Positions 30,171 to 42,185 of a stretch of 64,000 nucleotides of DNA are shown one piece after another. Where the stretch lies: the NCBI RefSeq assembly GCF_905147045.1, contig NC_065908.1, positions 3,968,001-4,032,000 on the forward strand. The letters run 5' to 3'. Below the pieces are notes generated by a model, which worked only from the letters and a program-made list of their open reading frames with translations, searched no databases and was not told the origin of the DNA. This stretch comes from Nymphalis io (taxonomy: Eukaryota > Arthropoda > Insecta > Lepidoptera > Nymphalidae). The translations under genes and the position numbers were made by a program. How positions within the stretch are numbered: the stretch's first letter is position 1; each line of letters opens with the position of its first letter.

Positions 30171-31064
30171 TTTTTATAAATCGTGTTGATAAAATATTAA
30201 ATAGCATGAAAAATAAACACAATTTATTATCAATGTAATCTAAATCATGGGTGCATATACACCCTAATCTCGTTCCCTACCGTGCTATACCAAGCCACTA
30301 ATTCGCTGGCAAAACAATCAGTCAGTCTATTTTCATCGGCTGTCAATCAGTACGCGGAAATTCCTTGATCGAAGACTGATTGTGGCGGCGTTGCGGAAAT
30401 ACGCGAAATTGTCCTCCGGCTCGTTACAGCGCCCTCTGAAGGCATGTGACAATTATGTAAAGTCTTTGTCAAATTATGGCAGTTACCTGGTTTTTGAAAT
30501 AATTAAAGTATGAGATTTGGCTTTTTGTTCAATGATATGATTATATTTTTTTAATTTCAGTACAAATTGAGCTAAAACTTTTTTTTTCACTTCAGAAATG
30601 GAAATGTTTTATTAAAAATTTAAATTAAATCCGATATAAAAGTCAAATTTGGTAATAGTTTTAGTAATGATAGTATTAATTAAAGTAAGTTTATTTTGTA
30701 ATAACATTTATAAACAAAACATAAATTATAACGAGAATGTGACATACATACATTTCATAATAGTGGCTGGTATGTACGATCGAACAAAAATCGAAAAATC
30801 TTCAAATAATGTAAAAATTATCTATTTTTGTCCAAAAAAAGCAATAAAAATAAGTACAGTAATCATAACTGTATTTATGTACTTTATTCGCAAGCTAAAG
30901 GTCTAACATACCTCCCATTAAATGAGCGATCGCCTGTCAATGGCGTAACGGATTTTAAGCTGCGTTTAAACGAGACAGTGCTATTTGTAGAAGTACATTT
31001 AGATGTAAAGCAAGTGTTTAAGAATGTTTAAACAGGTTCAAAGCGAGCGAGATTATGAAATAAG
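30171..31064. other. AT-rich with a GC-richer patch
   Basis: The patch at 30290-30470 is more GC-rich (gtggcggcgttgcggaaata and following) and contains cagtcagtct and agactgattg inverted pairs. No coding frame is recognised; it may be regulatory. Confidence 0.3.
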
Positions 31065-31248
31065 AAGGTAGACGTCCAAATCTAATGGTAAATGGTCACC
31101 ATTGTTATATAGACATTGGCGCTGCAAGAAATATTAACCATTCTTTACATAGTCAAAATGTGCAACCAACTTTGGGTACTGAGATGTCTCTTGTGCCTGT
31201 TACACTCGCTCACTCAACCTTCGCAGTGAAACACAATAATACTAATAA
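31065..31248 (-). repeat. SINE-B, diverged partial copy
   Basis: It covers the 3' end through the cttgtgcctgttacactcgc segment and lacks the head. Confidence 0.65.
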
Positions 31249-31778
31249 TACTAGTATATGTCTCTATGAATTTGAATGAAAAAAAAAACGTTAATATATT
31301 GTTACAAGTTTTATTTCTGGATTATATTATGTGAGTTGTCTCTGATGTTTTTTTTTCTTCGAAAATAATGGAAATATAATTTATTTACATTATTTATTGT
31401 CACCGAATCACATGAGTTAAAATTAAGCCGAAAAAGAAAGGTTTGGTTACTCCCACGTTATTTTATTTAAATTTTGATTTGCTAGGGACTTTTACATAAG
31501 TACTAAAAGAACATATAATATAAAATTAAAACTCGTACAGAGTAAGCAAAATCCTTTAAAAGCAAACATAGCTTGTTACCTTTACCCTGTAACTAAAATT
31601 CATTCTAAACTTGAAATATACTCTGGTAGCAGCTTCGTGCAATACACTCATGAGTAATTTAAATATTACTTTGTATTATCCTAACATTATAAGAGCAAAT
31701 GTGAGTTTGTTTGTAATGCTTTCACGTCTTAACAATATAACCGACCATCATGAAATTTTGCATACACGTTGTCAGTGG

Positions 31779-32077
31779 TTTTTTTTTTTTTTTTATAGAA
31801 TAGGAAGGTGGACGAGCATATGGGCCACCTGATGGTAAGTGGTCACCAAACGCCCTTAGACATTGGCATTGTAAGAAATGTCAACCATCGCTTATAGCCA
31901 ATGCGCCACCAACCTTGGGAACTAAGATTTTATGTCCCTTGTGCCTGTAATTACACTGGCTCACTCACCCTTCAAACCGGAACACAACAATATCAAGTAT
32001 TGCTGTTTTGCGGTAGAATATCTGATGAGTGGGTGGTACCTACCCAGACGGGCTTGCACAAAGCCCTACCGCCAGTA
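31779..32077 (-). repeat. SINE-B, full length
   Basis: The T-run at 31779-31794 marks the poly-A end, and the head (tggcggtagggctttgtgca) is at the right. It lacks a few bases in the cgcttacatcgcc segment (cgcttatagcc), a change shared with the copy at 40344. Confidence 0.88.
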
Positions 32078-32196
32078 TCTATGATCTGTCCGCCCTTCAC
32101 ATATGGGCGAAATCCTGGACGGAAGTTATAAAAATATATATAGATACAAGGTTATAAGATCTTAATTTCCCTGCTCTATTGTCAGCCTGTGGTTAA

Positions 32197-32389
32197 TTGA
32201 CGGGCTGGTCAGCGTGGTAGGTTACGTGGTAGATACTTGCCTTTCACGCCGAAGGTTGTGGGTTTGATCCCACCCAGGACAGACATTTGTGTGCGTGAAT
32301 ATGTCTGTTTCTCCGGAGTCTGGGTGTAATTATTTATATATAAGTATGTCTTTACGAAAGCAAAAATAGTATACGCAGTATATCAGTAA
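32197..32389 (+). repeat. SINE-C, 3'-truncated
   Basis: It has complete A and B boxes (gttgtgggtttgatcccacc) and a small insertion between them and ends at cagtatatcagta. Confidence 0.82.
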
Positions 32390-32494
32390 AAATATCACTA
32401 AGTTTGATGCAGTAAATTTTTTGTCTGTGAAGTTGACAATAAATAATAAAATAATTTAAATCAATTAACAGGATTAAATTAAATGCAAAGCTAC

Positions 32495-32556
32495 TATTGC
32501 TTCGGAATGTAGATTAAATCTAGAAGAACCGACAAGAAGCTCAGTACTTACTCTTT
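32495..32556 (+). repeat. Short repeat with ctt/cggaatg...agaagaaccgacaag motif
   Basis: It shares gcttcggaatgtagatt and ctagaagaaccgacaagaag with the sites near 16330, 41231 and 59268. The family is not identified. Confidence 0.5.
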
Positions 32557-33007
32557 ATCATGAATTACATTATTTATATCATTGATTAACAATCGATTTT
32601 ATATATCCTATATGAAAATGCATACTAATTACACGCTTTTTATCACCTATAAAATATCGTATGGAAGGTGATAAATGGTAAGCCACACACACACACACAG
32701 GTGGTAGTGTGTGGTGACCGGTAATTAAAGTTCACCTAAAAACATTAACCTATTGAATGTCATTTTTCAAATTCAAAATAAATCAATATAAATAAAGTAA
32801 CATAAATATATATGAGTGAATTTTAAGTAAAGTCATTCCAACGCATTTTCATTTGATTGAAATTGTATCCGTTTTCAAATTACTCTAACAGAGGGGTAAA
32901 AAAATTGTCAATATGAACCTTCCATATCTTTGATTGACATCTAATAAACTCATAGATGTGGGTAACGGGGAAATTTACCTAGGTAATATTTTTATTGGAA
33001 TTTCGCT
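32557..33007. other. AT-rich with short (CA)n
   Basis: A short CA run lies at 32683-32698. Nothing else is recognised. Confidence 0.4.
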
Positions 33008-33205
33008 AGCTTAGTAGCTTATATACAGATATCAAGGTCCTAAGTTCATACTCCGGACGGACCAATTGAGTTATTGGATTCTTAAAAAAAGCCTCAATAA
33101 AAATCTCTGTAGCGTCAAGAAAATTTCGAAGTTGGGAGTGTTTACTCCCGAGCGTGTAAAGTCGATGGTCCTGTGCCTGAACTGTTCATGTCGGAATCCG
33201 AACGT
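33008..33205 (+). repeat. SINE-D, diverged 5' part
   Basis: It matches aaggtcctaagttcatactc, aattgagttattggattctt and gtgtaaagtcgatggtcctg. Confidence 0.65.
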
Positions 33206-34308
33206 GCAACGCGTGACTCGCATAGTCTCGCTTAAGAATACCTGTCATAGCTGAATTCGGTTAGGAACATATTTCAATGCTTTCCTCAATAAGGATCATA
33301 TTACTTATCCTCTGCTCTCTGCCTTCTGTACTCTCCAGCTCGTCAGAACTCTTCTCAAGAGGCGAAAAAGCGATAACACCACGAACTCCACGAGCGTCTA
33401 AAGCACAATGGTGAGCCGCTTACCGATGTAAAAGTTGAAAATGTGATCTTGATTTCTTGCGTTATTTCACACCACTAACACAAGCTTTACGCAAATTATT
33501 TGATGGTCTAAATAGGAATATTAGTAATTCCTTAAAAAAGGAACTTAACTATTATTCTTAACAAAAAGATTTCAATACAATAAAAGGTTCGAAGTACTTC
33601 GTATTTTTTAATAGAATTTGTATTTACACTCATATTTTTTTGAAGAATTGTGTCCACGCACAATTCTGAAAAAGAAGGTTACCTGCCCTGGATGTATGCC
33701 TAGGTTTTCAAGGCACCGGCTTAGGGGACCCGGCAGCTGAGAGGCTCCACCCAGCCAAAAATAATATAATTTGATCTAACCGCTTCGGAATGCGGGGGCT
33801 CAAATGTCAAAGTGTCTAGGTGCCTTGGATCTGTAAGTCAGAGCCTGGAGATTACTCAATTTGTACGTTGCTATAATTTTATCAATATAATCTGTGGTAG
33901 GTAGAATCTAATGGTCGCGGTGGTTAGTAATTAATAAAATATTAATTCCTTTAACGAAAACACATTTATTTATTTAATCTCATGTTGATTGCTCATCGTA
34001 ATTTTAATTATGGAATCTTTATTGACGATAAAGCGCTTAAGCGATTCATAAGCGAAGCGCGGGAAACAAAATGGCGGTTTGCCACAACAATAATTACATA
34101 GGGTTTCTAAGCAAAACAAAAATAAATCTAAGAATAATTATATGGAAAAATAACAATGTCACCATTCCACGCGGACATGATTTGAACAGTAGCCATTTTT
34201 TTTAATCTGTATATATTTAAGCTTTTAATTTTATTCAAAATTAAAAAAATATATATAATCATAAATTCTGTTTTGAGATAGTATGTAGGTAGGATATTTT
34301 ATATTGTT
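33206..34308. other. No gene; one GC-richer patch
   Basis: At 33635-33850 a GC-richer segment (ggcaccggcttaggggaccc and following) stands out and may be a retroelement fragment. It is preceded by an inverted pair (gaattgtgtc/cacgcacaattc). Confidence 0.3.
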
Positions 34309-34676
34309 GACTGCCTCGTTGGACTAGTGGCCTGATGTAAGGCCGCAGACCCGGAGATCCTGCATTCAATTACCAGGTCAGGGCCAATAAAAAGTTATTG
34401 GGATTTCTGTCAGAAAATTCTCAGTAGCAGCCCGGAGTCTGGATGTTGGAAGTGTACACTCCCGTGGCTCAGAAAGCAAGTAAAGCCGTTAGTTCTGCGC
34501 TTGAACTCTTTCCGGTCATGTCGGATTGCCGTCCCATCGGATTATGAGAGTAAGGGAATAGAGAGTGCACCTGCATTTGCGCAAACACTTGTGCACTATA
34601 ATATTTCCTCCGTAATTGGCTAATATCTCTTGAGATTGGTCGCCGTGGCCGACATCAATCTGGAGGACATTATTAT
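34309..34676 (+). repeat. SINE-D, full length
   Basis: This is the best copy. It has head gactgcctcgttggactagt, B-box region tcctgcattcaattaccagg, body aagccgttagttctgcgctt and end cgccgtggccgacatcaatc. Used as reference for the other copies. Confidence 0.88.
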
Positions 34677-35391
34677 TTTATTTTATTGTAATCGTTACAA
34701 TTTCAATTCAATTTCATGCTTTTAAATATATTAAAAGAATTATGTATAATATTAAAGTAGCCGGTCATTTCATCGAAAACAAATATTTATTATTTTAACT
34801 TTACTCGCAAAATACAACTTAAGTATAAAACAATGATGTTATGTATAAACAATGAATTACTTTTGTAGACAGAAAATTCAGTTTTTATAAAGTTTTACGC
34901 AATATTTCTAGTATGTGTGTCTAGTATTCTTCGGCACAACCCTAGGTTTAGCAAACGGTAATTAAAACAAGTTTAAAATCTCGTTTTACTGACAAATTGC
35001 AATAAATAAGAATACTTAAATTTAAAACGGGACTTAGACTGAAATACGTGCTACTACTTAATCTGCAATTATAATCTTTAAATCAACGGAATACGGGTTA
35101 GATTAGCATTTTATTGTAGATAGGTTAACTGGTTTTGTAGTTAAATCATGACTCATCTTTGCATTTTTAGCAAATATAATTGTGACAATTATTATTCATT
35201 TGTTTCTTACATATAATATTTTGGTTACTTTGAATAACATGCCGAATAAGCCAAAATGTTTTTTTTCGGGTTGCATTATTTTCTTTACATAATATAATAT
35301 TTATATTAAGAATTTAAATACATTTAAAAACTAAATACAAACGAAAATAAATAATACCTTCTGCATAAATAACGGCCGCGTTCTTTTAAGT
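34677..35391. other. AT-rich, no feature
   Basis: Nothing recognisable. Confidence 0.3.
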
Positions 35392-35762
35392 TTTAAGTAA
35401 ATGGACTACTTGGTGTTAAGTATTCACTGCCGCCGTTGGATATCGCTAAAGCGCCACCAACCTAGTAAAACCAGGATAATAATAATAATATCCTGGGACT
35501 TTATTCACACAAGGATAATATGTCCCAAACTAAGCAGAGCTCGTACTATGGAACCAGACAACTGATATACTACTTTTCTTTAGTAAATACGTACTTATAT
35601 AACGTATTAACAGAGGTGTTATTAATAATTATATACCCTTGTGCCTGTAGTTATGTGGCTCACTCACCTTTAAAACCGGAACGCAACAATGTTCCAAGTA
35701 TTGCTGTTTGATGGTAGAAGTGCTTGCCTGACGGACTTGCACAAAGCCTTGCCACGAAGTAA
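35392..35762 (-). repeat. SINE-B split by a SINE-C insertion
   Basis: The left part (35392-35472, to gcgccaccaacctag) and the right part (35625-35762, cccttgtgcctgtagttatg onward) are two pieces of one diverged SINE-B. They are separated by SINE-C sequence. Confidence 0.65.
35473..35610 (-). repeat. SINE-C 3' part inside SINE-B
   Basis: The + strand reads aataataatatcctggg, then cccaaactaagcagagctcg, and ends tacgtacttatataacg. Confidence 0.75.
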
Positions 35763-35878
35763 ACAAAATGTCGTGTTGTTGATTTTTTCCACACCTTTTG
35801 TATAATAACGATAATTCTAGTGTTCAGTTTCGTTCCTAATAAAACAAATTAAATTTTTAAATTACTATACGACTAATA

Positions 35879-36316
35879 AGTGGCCCAGTGGTTAGAACGC
35901 GTGAATCTAAATCGTTGATCATGGCTTCAAACCCGGCCATGTACCACTGAATTTTCATGTGCTTAATTTGTATTTATAATTCACCTCGTGCTTGACGGTG
36001 AAGGAAAACATCGTGAGCAAACCTGCATGAGTCTAATTTCACTGAAATTCCGCCACATGTGGATTCCACAAACCCGAATTGGAGCAGCGTGGTGGATTTT
36101 TTTTTATTATTTTTTTTTTATATCGCCGGGAGGGCAAATGACTCTACTCCACCTGATGGTAAGTGGTAGTAGAGTCCAAACGCGACGACGGCCAGTACAG
36201 ACGGGAAAAACGTTCTGCACTAGCCGCCAAATAATATATAATAATAATAAGTTCCAAACCTTCTCCAAAGGAGAGGAGAGGAGGCTTAGCCCAGCAGGGA
36301 CATTCACAGGCTGTTG
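35879..36316 (+). repeat. SINE-A split by a LINE 3' end
   Basis: The head and body run to ggagcagcgtggtgga at 36096 and resume as taagttccaaaccttctcca at about 36248. Coordinates include the insertion. Confidence 0.85.
36097..36247 (-). mobile_element. 5'-truncated copy of the 1410-2997 LINE family, nested in SINE-A
   Basis: A T-run at the left, then cgccgggagggcaaatgact, the hairpin ccacctgatggtaagtgg and gtccaaacgcgacgacggcc. It ends at tagccgcc, which matches position 2875-2884 of the long copy in reverse. Confidence 0.88.
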
Positions 36317-36381
36317 CAGGCAGGCTGACTGTAATTATAAGTGTTGGTTGTTGTCAATAGACTCTATATTCACATTAAATT

Positions 36382-36530
36382 TATACATAATTCTGTGTGT
36401 GTATACATAATTCTGTGTGTATACATAATTCTGTGTGTGTATACATAATTCTGTGTGTGTATACATAATTCTGTGTGTATACATAATTCTGTGTGTGTAT
36501 ACATAATTCTGTGTGTGTATACATAATTCT
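36382..36530 (+). repeat. Minisatellite, 18/20-bp unit, 8 copies
   Basis: The unit is atacataattctgtgtgtgt. Copies 2 and 5 are 18 bp through loss of one gt; the last copy is truncated. The starts are at 36382, 36402, 36420, 36440, 36460, 36478, 36498 and 36518. Confidence 0.92.
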
Positions 36531-37409
36531 GGGCGAAGTTGAAATTAAAACTAAACAGAAAGAATAAATTTTATTTGCTCTGTCTTCTTAATACATAAAA
36601 TAAACTTACTACTCAATAATAAAACTTGATTAATTAATTTGTATTGAGTAGAATTCGATAATTTTCTTATAATTCTCCGCTTTCGTAATTTTTATTTCAT
36701 CATATGATTTTGTTATATATATTATATATAGTAAAAAAGTAGAAGTATTTAGAGCGAAATACAAGTAAAATATTGATAACTATCGACAGCGTTTAAAATT
36801 ATTGAAAAATTATAGTAATTTTTTTAAAAGTACCAAATTATGTATAGAACCGGTTCGAGACAATTTCTCCTGCGTTCATTTCAACCATCAATTTTGCATT
36901 GTCGGACAAGAAAGCCGTGGAACTGTATCAAACCGCATATAAATCAAATTGACCCCGAAATGTTTTGCTTTCAGCAAAATTTCGGTCATTACGCCACAGC
37001 TTATATTAAATAAGCGGCTGTTTCACACAACTTACTCATTTAAAAAATATTTACTTATTCGAGCTGAGGATGGATGATTTAACAAATGATAAGGCTTTCG
37101 GGAAAAGCTATGGTGGCTATCTATGATCTTCGAGAACACTATTGAGATTTTGATTTTGATTACTATAAAGTGAAAAGTAAAGCTATACTACTTAATATAG
37201 TCTGCATAATAATCTTAAAGAACACAAGACTCTTATCTAGAATGAAAAGCAATAAGGCCCGTATTGCTTTATTATGCAGAACGAGATACTGTAGAGATCG
37301 TGGATGCTATGCTTATCTAGAACCTCAAGAAATACGGGGCTATTATAAAACTTACAGAATACCTTGAGACAGCCTGTCAGATCTTAAGCTAGAACGTAAA
37401 GCACCGTAA
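36531..37409. other. AT-rich, no gene supported
   Basis: A 65-codon frame at 37170-37367 has no recognised domain. Confidence 0.3.
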
Positions 37410-37664
37410 GAATACTGACGGGCAATTGGGGCACCTGATGGTAAGTGGTCACAACCGACCATAGACATTGGCACCGTTAGAAATACTAATTATCCGCTAT
37501 ATCTTCAATGTGACACCAACCTTGGGAACTAAGATGTTATGTTCTTTGTATGTTGTACTAACTCATTCACCATTTCAACTGGAATAAAATATTAAGTATT
37601 GCTAATTGGCGGTTGAATATGTGATAAGTGGGTGGTACTAATCCAGACGGAATTGCACAAAGCC
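37410..37664 (-). repeat. SINE-B, diverged near-full copy
   Basis: It runs from gacgggcaattggggcacct to gacggaattgcacaaagcc. Confidence 0.75.
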
Positions 37665-38197
37665 AACTAGATATTAGATGGATTTTTTTCTAAAGCATTG
37701 TTGTTATTTGAAATTTAATTTAATTATAATTTTTGTATGATATGTGTAAGTGCCGTCCAATGATGATAGGCTACGGTATTCAACGTTCGCAAAAAGAGCA
37801 ATTTGGGTCAGGTTTTCGCCTTTTTTCCCCGTCAAGTCCCGTAATACCTGCGCACGAGTCGATTGTAATTGTTGCACTCATTGTTCTCCCGGCAGATAAA
37901 AGGAAACATGCCTCTTGTTTAATTAAAATTTTGTTCCAAGAACGCGAATTCGGTTCAGTTTTTGTAATACATTATGTTACATATTCATAAATTAACGAAG
38001 AATATTTTTTTAAACTCCAATCGCTTATTTTCATCGTTGATATGTAATTTTGTAAATTAAGCGGTTTAAAAAAACTGGACTTTTTGATATTTTCACTGTT
38101 ATCGTGTGTTATTTTTTTTTAAACGTATCATTACAATTCGGTTCTGGTAAATATGGTATTTAAACGCGGTGATGATATATGACATGTCCTTAAATAT

Positions 38198-38429
38198 ACT
38201 TGGTGGTAGCTCTTCTGGGTAGGTACAACCCAATCATCAGATTTTTCTCCCACTAATTATATTGTTGTGTTCCGGTTTGAAGGTTGACTAAAACAGTGTA
38301 ACTACAGGCACAAGTGACATCTTAGTCCTAAAGGTTTGTGGTGCATTGGTGATTTAAGGGATGGTAAATATATCTTAAAATTCCAGTGTCTATGGGCCAG
38401 GTGCCCTGCCTATTCTTTATAAAAAAAAT
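38198..38429 (+). repeat. SINE-B, diverged near-full copy
   Basis: It runs from acttggtggtagctcttctg to cctattctttataaaaaaaa. The hairpin region is shortened. Confidence 0.75.
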
Positions 38430-39264
38430 GTACACTTTTCTAAAAATAGAGTTATATATAAGTATTTCAATTGAATAAGGGTTACTCTATCATTGTTATG
38501 TGTAGTATTACTACTCCTAACCCTTTCTTTCTTAAGATAAGGTTCATATTTTGTTTTCATAATTATGTACCTAACGAGAACATTTCAAAATTTCTTGCTA
38601 ATTTTCCTCTTCATTGCTCGACATTGCTACTTGAATACACTTTATTTTAATTAGATGATTATTTTGGTTAGATTTTGATAACACGTCAAATTACAATCTG
38701 TTTAAAAAAGTATCAAGATTATTCATGTGTATAATAGGCAATATCGAAACAGTTCAGTATCTTTTTCCTCATTTTTTTTTTATTTGGTGAAGGTAGAAAA
38801 TACAAACCATTCGAAACATGCAATGTCGTAATTGATTTACACAATCAATAATGACTATCATACTTTTCCGAACGAGATCGAATTTCAAACAAAAAAGACT
38901 GAATGTTTATAAATGAATAAAAATGTTAAATTGTTCGTTTCAATTTATTTAACAGAACATTAACGATAGTTATTAAAAAGTCGTTATTTTCTTTGTTATT
39001 ACATCAGCGTCATCTTAATTCCCGTTTCCCCCTTAATGATGCTTTTTCTAACGACGTTCCACACAAATGACTCCAGGATCTAGAAACAGGTCTAACAAAG
39101 ATCCATTTAAATGCCTAAGAAATTGTACAGCTATTATTACGTAATGAAATACTAGCGGATTCATCCCATTGTATATAATTAATAATGTTGTTATGTACAA
39201 TGTCGTGTTTATAACTATCTAACATAGTTTCGTAGTATGCCTTTTTTTGAAATAAAAATAAAAT
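38430..39264. other. AT-rich, no feature
   Basis: Nothing recognisable. Confidence 0.3.
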
Positions 39265-39528
39265 TAACAGCCTGTAAATGTCCCACTGATGGGTGAAAAC
39301 CTCCTTTCTCTTTTGAGGGGAAGGTTTGGAACATATTCCACCACATAATTCTAATCCGAGTTGGTGGACACACGTGGAAAAATATCAGTGAAATTAGACA
39401 CATGCAGGTTTCCTCATGATGTTTTTCTTCACCGCTGAGCAACATATTAATTATAAAGACGAATTAAGTACATAAAAATTCAGTGGTGCTTGCCTGCATT
39501 TGACTCACAATGATCGGTTAATATTATA
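39265..39528 (-). repeat. SINE-A, full length, diverged
   Basis: It runs from aacagcctgtaaatgtccca to the degraded head near 39528. The B box is damaged (cctgcatttgactcacaat on +). Confidence 0.8.
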
Positions 39529-39531
39529 AGA

Positions 39532-39664
39532 TAAGTCCTAATGGCTCAGTTGTTAGAACATATGAACTTTAACCGATGATCGCGGCTTCAAGCTCATGAA
39601 AGCACTACTAAATATTCTTGATTTGTGTTTTAATTCGTCTCCCGTTCGACGTCACTGTGAGAGA
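39532..39664 (+). repeat. SINE-A head, diverged
   Basis: It has ctaatggctcagttgttaga, then gatcgcggcttcaagctcat. It lies head to head with the copy at 39265-39528, only a few bases apart. Confidence 0.65.
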
Positions 39665-39771
39665 TGAGTGATTGAAAAATGTTTCGAACCACTATAGTCA
39701 ATTCATTAATATACTCCTATTACACCATACACATGCACGCATGCACCATGTTCGTGTCCGAGCGTTTAAGT

Positions 39772-40236
39772 ATATTGGCGGTAGGGCTTTGTGTAATTAC
39801 ATTAGGTACCTACCACCTACTTATTGCATCTATCGCCAAACAGCATTACTTAATATATATATATTATATTAATATAACTTTGACGAGCCGTTTGGCGTGA
39901 TTGGTAGACACTTGCCTTTCACGCCGAAGGTTGTGAGTTCGATTCCCACCCAGGACAGACATTTGTGTGCATGAACATGTCTCTTTGTTCTGAGTCTGGG
40001 TGTAATTATCTATATAAGTATGTATTTACAAAAGAAAAGTAGTATATGTAGTATATCAGTTGTCTGGTTTCCATAGCACAAGCTTTGTACAAGCTTAATT
40101 TGGGATCAGATGGCCGCGTGTGAAAAATGTCCTAGGATATTATTATTATTATTAATATTGTTATGTTCCAGTTTGAAGGATGATTGAGCCAGTGTAACTA
40201 CAGGCACAAGGGACATAAATTCTTGCTTCCCAAAGT
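39772..40236 (+). repeat. SINE-B split by a full SINE-C
   Basis: The left piece is 39772-39852 (tggcggtagggctttgtgta to aaacagcattactt) and the right piece is 40155-40236 (ttgttatgttccagtttgaa to cttcccaaag). Other copies read through this junction as acttggtattgttgtg. Confidence 0.78.
39881..40152 (+). repeat. SINE-C, full length, inside SINE-B
   Basis: It has head tgacgagccgtttggcgtga, B box ggttgtgagttcgattccca, and body to gatggccgcgtgtgaaaaat plus a (TTA)n end at 40138-40152. Confidence 0.88.
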
Positions 40237-40250
40237 TAGGTTAGGTTAGG
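40236..40250 (+). repeat. Short (TTAGG)3 run
   Basis: Three perfect copies of the insect telomere-type pentamer occur at the point where the split SINE-B ends. It is too short to call a former telomere. Confidence 0.5.
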
Positions 40251-40343
40251 TTACGCATTAGGATCGAATGGTGTATTTATGAGTTATTATTAAGTTTTAA
40301 AGATACCCAGCATCTCGGTCAACTTGATATAAGAATCGTTCAC

Positions 40344-40621
40344 CTGGTGGTAGGGCTTTGTGCAAGCTCGTCTGGGTAGGTACCACCCACTCATCAGATA
40401 TTCTACCGCAAAACAGCAATACTTGATATTGTTGTGTTTCGGTTTGAAGGGTGAGTGAGCCAGTGTAATTACACGCACAAGGGACATAAAATCTTAGTTC
40501 CCAAGGTTGGTGGCGCATCGGCTATAAGCGATGGTTGACATTTCTTACAATGCCAATGTCTAAGGGCGTTTGGTGTCCACTTAACATCAGGTGGCCCAAA
40601 TGCTCGTCCACCTTCCTATTC

Positions 40622-40665
<44 letters not shown>
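40344..40665 (+). repeat. SINE-B, full length, with (AT)n tail
   Basis: It runs from ctggtggtagggctttgtgc to cttcctattctataaat. The tail has become a perfect AT dinucleotide array to 40662. Confidence 0.88.
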
Positions 40666-40670
<5 letters not shown>

Positions 40671-41230
40671 ATAATAGTACATACTAAAAAGTTAAACAAG
40701 ATGTACCCTCAAATCGAAATCATAAAATCACAAATACCATTAACATGATATTTTATCCGTAGCGTAACATTAAAACAAACGACTAACCAATTATAAAAAT
40801 AATAAAACTAATCACCTGATTATTTCTATAAATCTTTAAGCCCAGTAGCGATTTTACCATTCAATTGGATTACAAATGTTTAAATAATAATGATTAATTA
40901 ATAAATCCAGTCAACTGTGATAATATAATGAGCTTAAAATTATTTTTGTATACAAATGCTAAGTGTCAGTAGTGGACAGGAGCATAGCTTACGGCGGTGC
41001 GCCTGCGCAGGGCCCTTATTATCGCGCCTGGGGGAAAGTATGACAGACGTTAATTGTCTAACGTATAATGGAGTAGATAATTATAGCTGTGGGAAATTTT
41101 TAATAATTTATTAACTGAGAAGAATTTTATTTTTTTTTAATTACTTTTTTTTTAGCTTTTATATTGTGTTTTTGTTCTTAATAATTATTATATTGTTCTG
41201 GTTAAAGATTATTATTGTGATTAACTACTA
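40666..41230. other. AT-rich with a small GC patch
   Basis: The patch at 40985-41035 (cggtgcgcctgcgcagggcc) stands out. No function is assigned. Confidence 0.3.
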
Positions 41231-41300
41231 CGTTTCTTGCCGGTTCTTCTTGGTAGATTCTACGTTCCGAACCGGTGGTAGCATTACATTTAATATAATT
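41231..41300 (-). repeat. Short repeat, cttgccggttcttcttggtag type
   Basis: It is the reverse orientation of the sites near 16330 and 32495 (cgttccgaaccggtggtag on +). Confidence 0.6.
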
Positions 41301-41699
41301 CTAAATATAAAATAAATAGACATTTCAGAAGTGATATTTTATTTATTTGTATAAATATATTTTCGTTTTTCTATCTATAACAATATCCATGTTTTTTTTA
41401 TGTTCAAGTACAAACAACAGGTTCTTTGCAGATTTTATAAGCTGCAAACTGTATGCAGTATATAAAATCGATTACTACCGACAAAGGGGACATAAAAACT
41501 TAAGTTTATTGTTTCTGGTCGTTACATTTATTGGCCGTTAATATCAAAATGTACTTTCGACTAGAGGTACACTATTTAGTTCCATTTATAGCCTTATGAT
41601 AGTATGAGAGCTTGTTCTGAAATTTGTTTTTAAATGGTAAATTATATTTTAATGTTGTTTAAGTTATTTATTTATGCTCTTATTTATAAAGGGGACGCG

Positions 41700-42092
41700 A
41701 GAACTTCTTTGCGATGTTTGGTTAAACACTGATTTCGCTCTTTCTGGCATTGTTAATTTGGCATTCATTGAAAGAAGAAGACACAGCATTGTTTAACTAA
41801 TCACCCGCTTAACTACTTTAATTAGTAAGGCGGATAAAGGTTAAGTATGTGTGATGTTACGCTGATTTTGCTCACATTGGTCATTTTTCAGAGGGACTAG
41901 ACAACTGTGCGGGACATATTATGTACGTATGCCTGCGTGCAAACACTTATGCACTCTCATAAATCGATGGGACGGCAAATTCGACATGACTGGAAAGAGC
42001 ATAGACACGGAAGTATAAACACTGCCAAATTCAGGACACCAAGCTGCTACTGAAAATTTGTGTCTACTGTTGTAGAAAGGCTGACAATAATG
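41700..42092 (-). repeat. Compound repeat: unknown segment plus SINE-D
   Basis: At 41720-41850 the unknown segment (ctctttctggcattgttaat, gaaagaagaag, attgtttaactaatcacccg) precedes a diverged SINE-D (41858-42092). The same order recurs at 44645-45070. Confidence 0.65.
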
Positions 42093-42137
42093 TGGTGCAC
42101 TTAGTATTGTTTGGGCATCGTCGTTCATATACACCAT

Positions 42138-42185
42138 TATAGCTGTAATTACACTGGCTCACTCACCCTTAAAACCATAACACCA
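42138..42185 (-). repeat. SINE-B fragment
   Basis: It matches gtaattacactggctcactcaccctt only. Confidence 0.6.

Noticed and set aside
31901..32131. Protein also encoded at 40518-40297
   Set aside because: Both lie in SINE-B copies; the shared frame reflects repeat identity, not selection.
36382..36530. CRISPR-like array
   Set aside because: Units are directly adjacent without spacers; it is a minisatellite in a eukaryotic genome.
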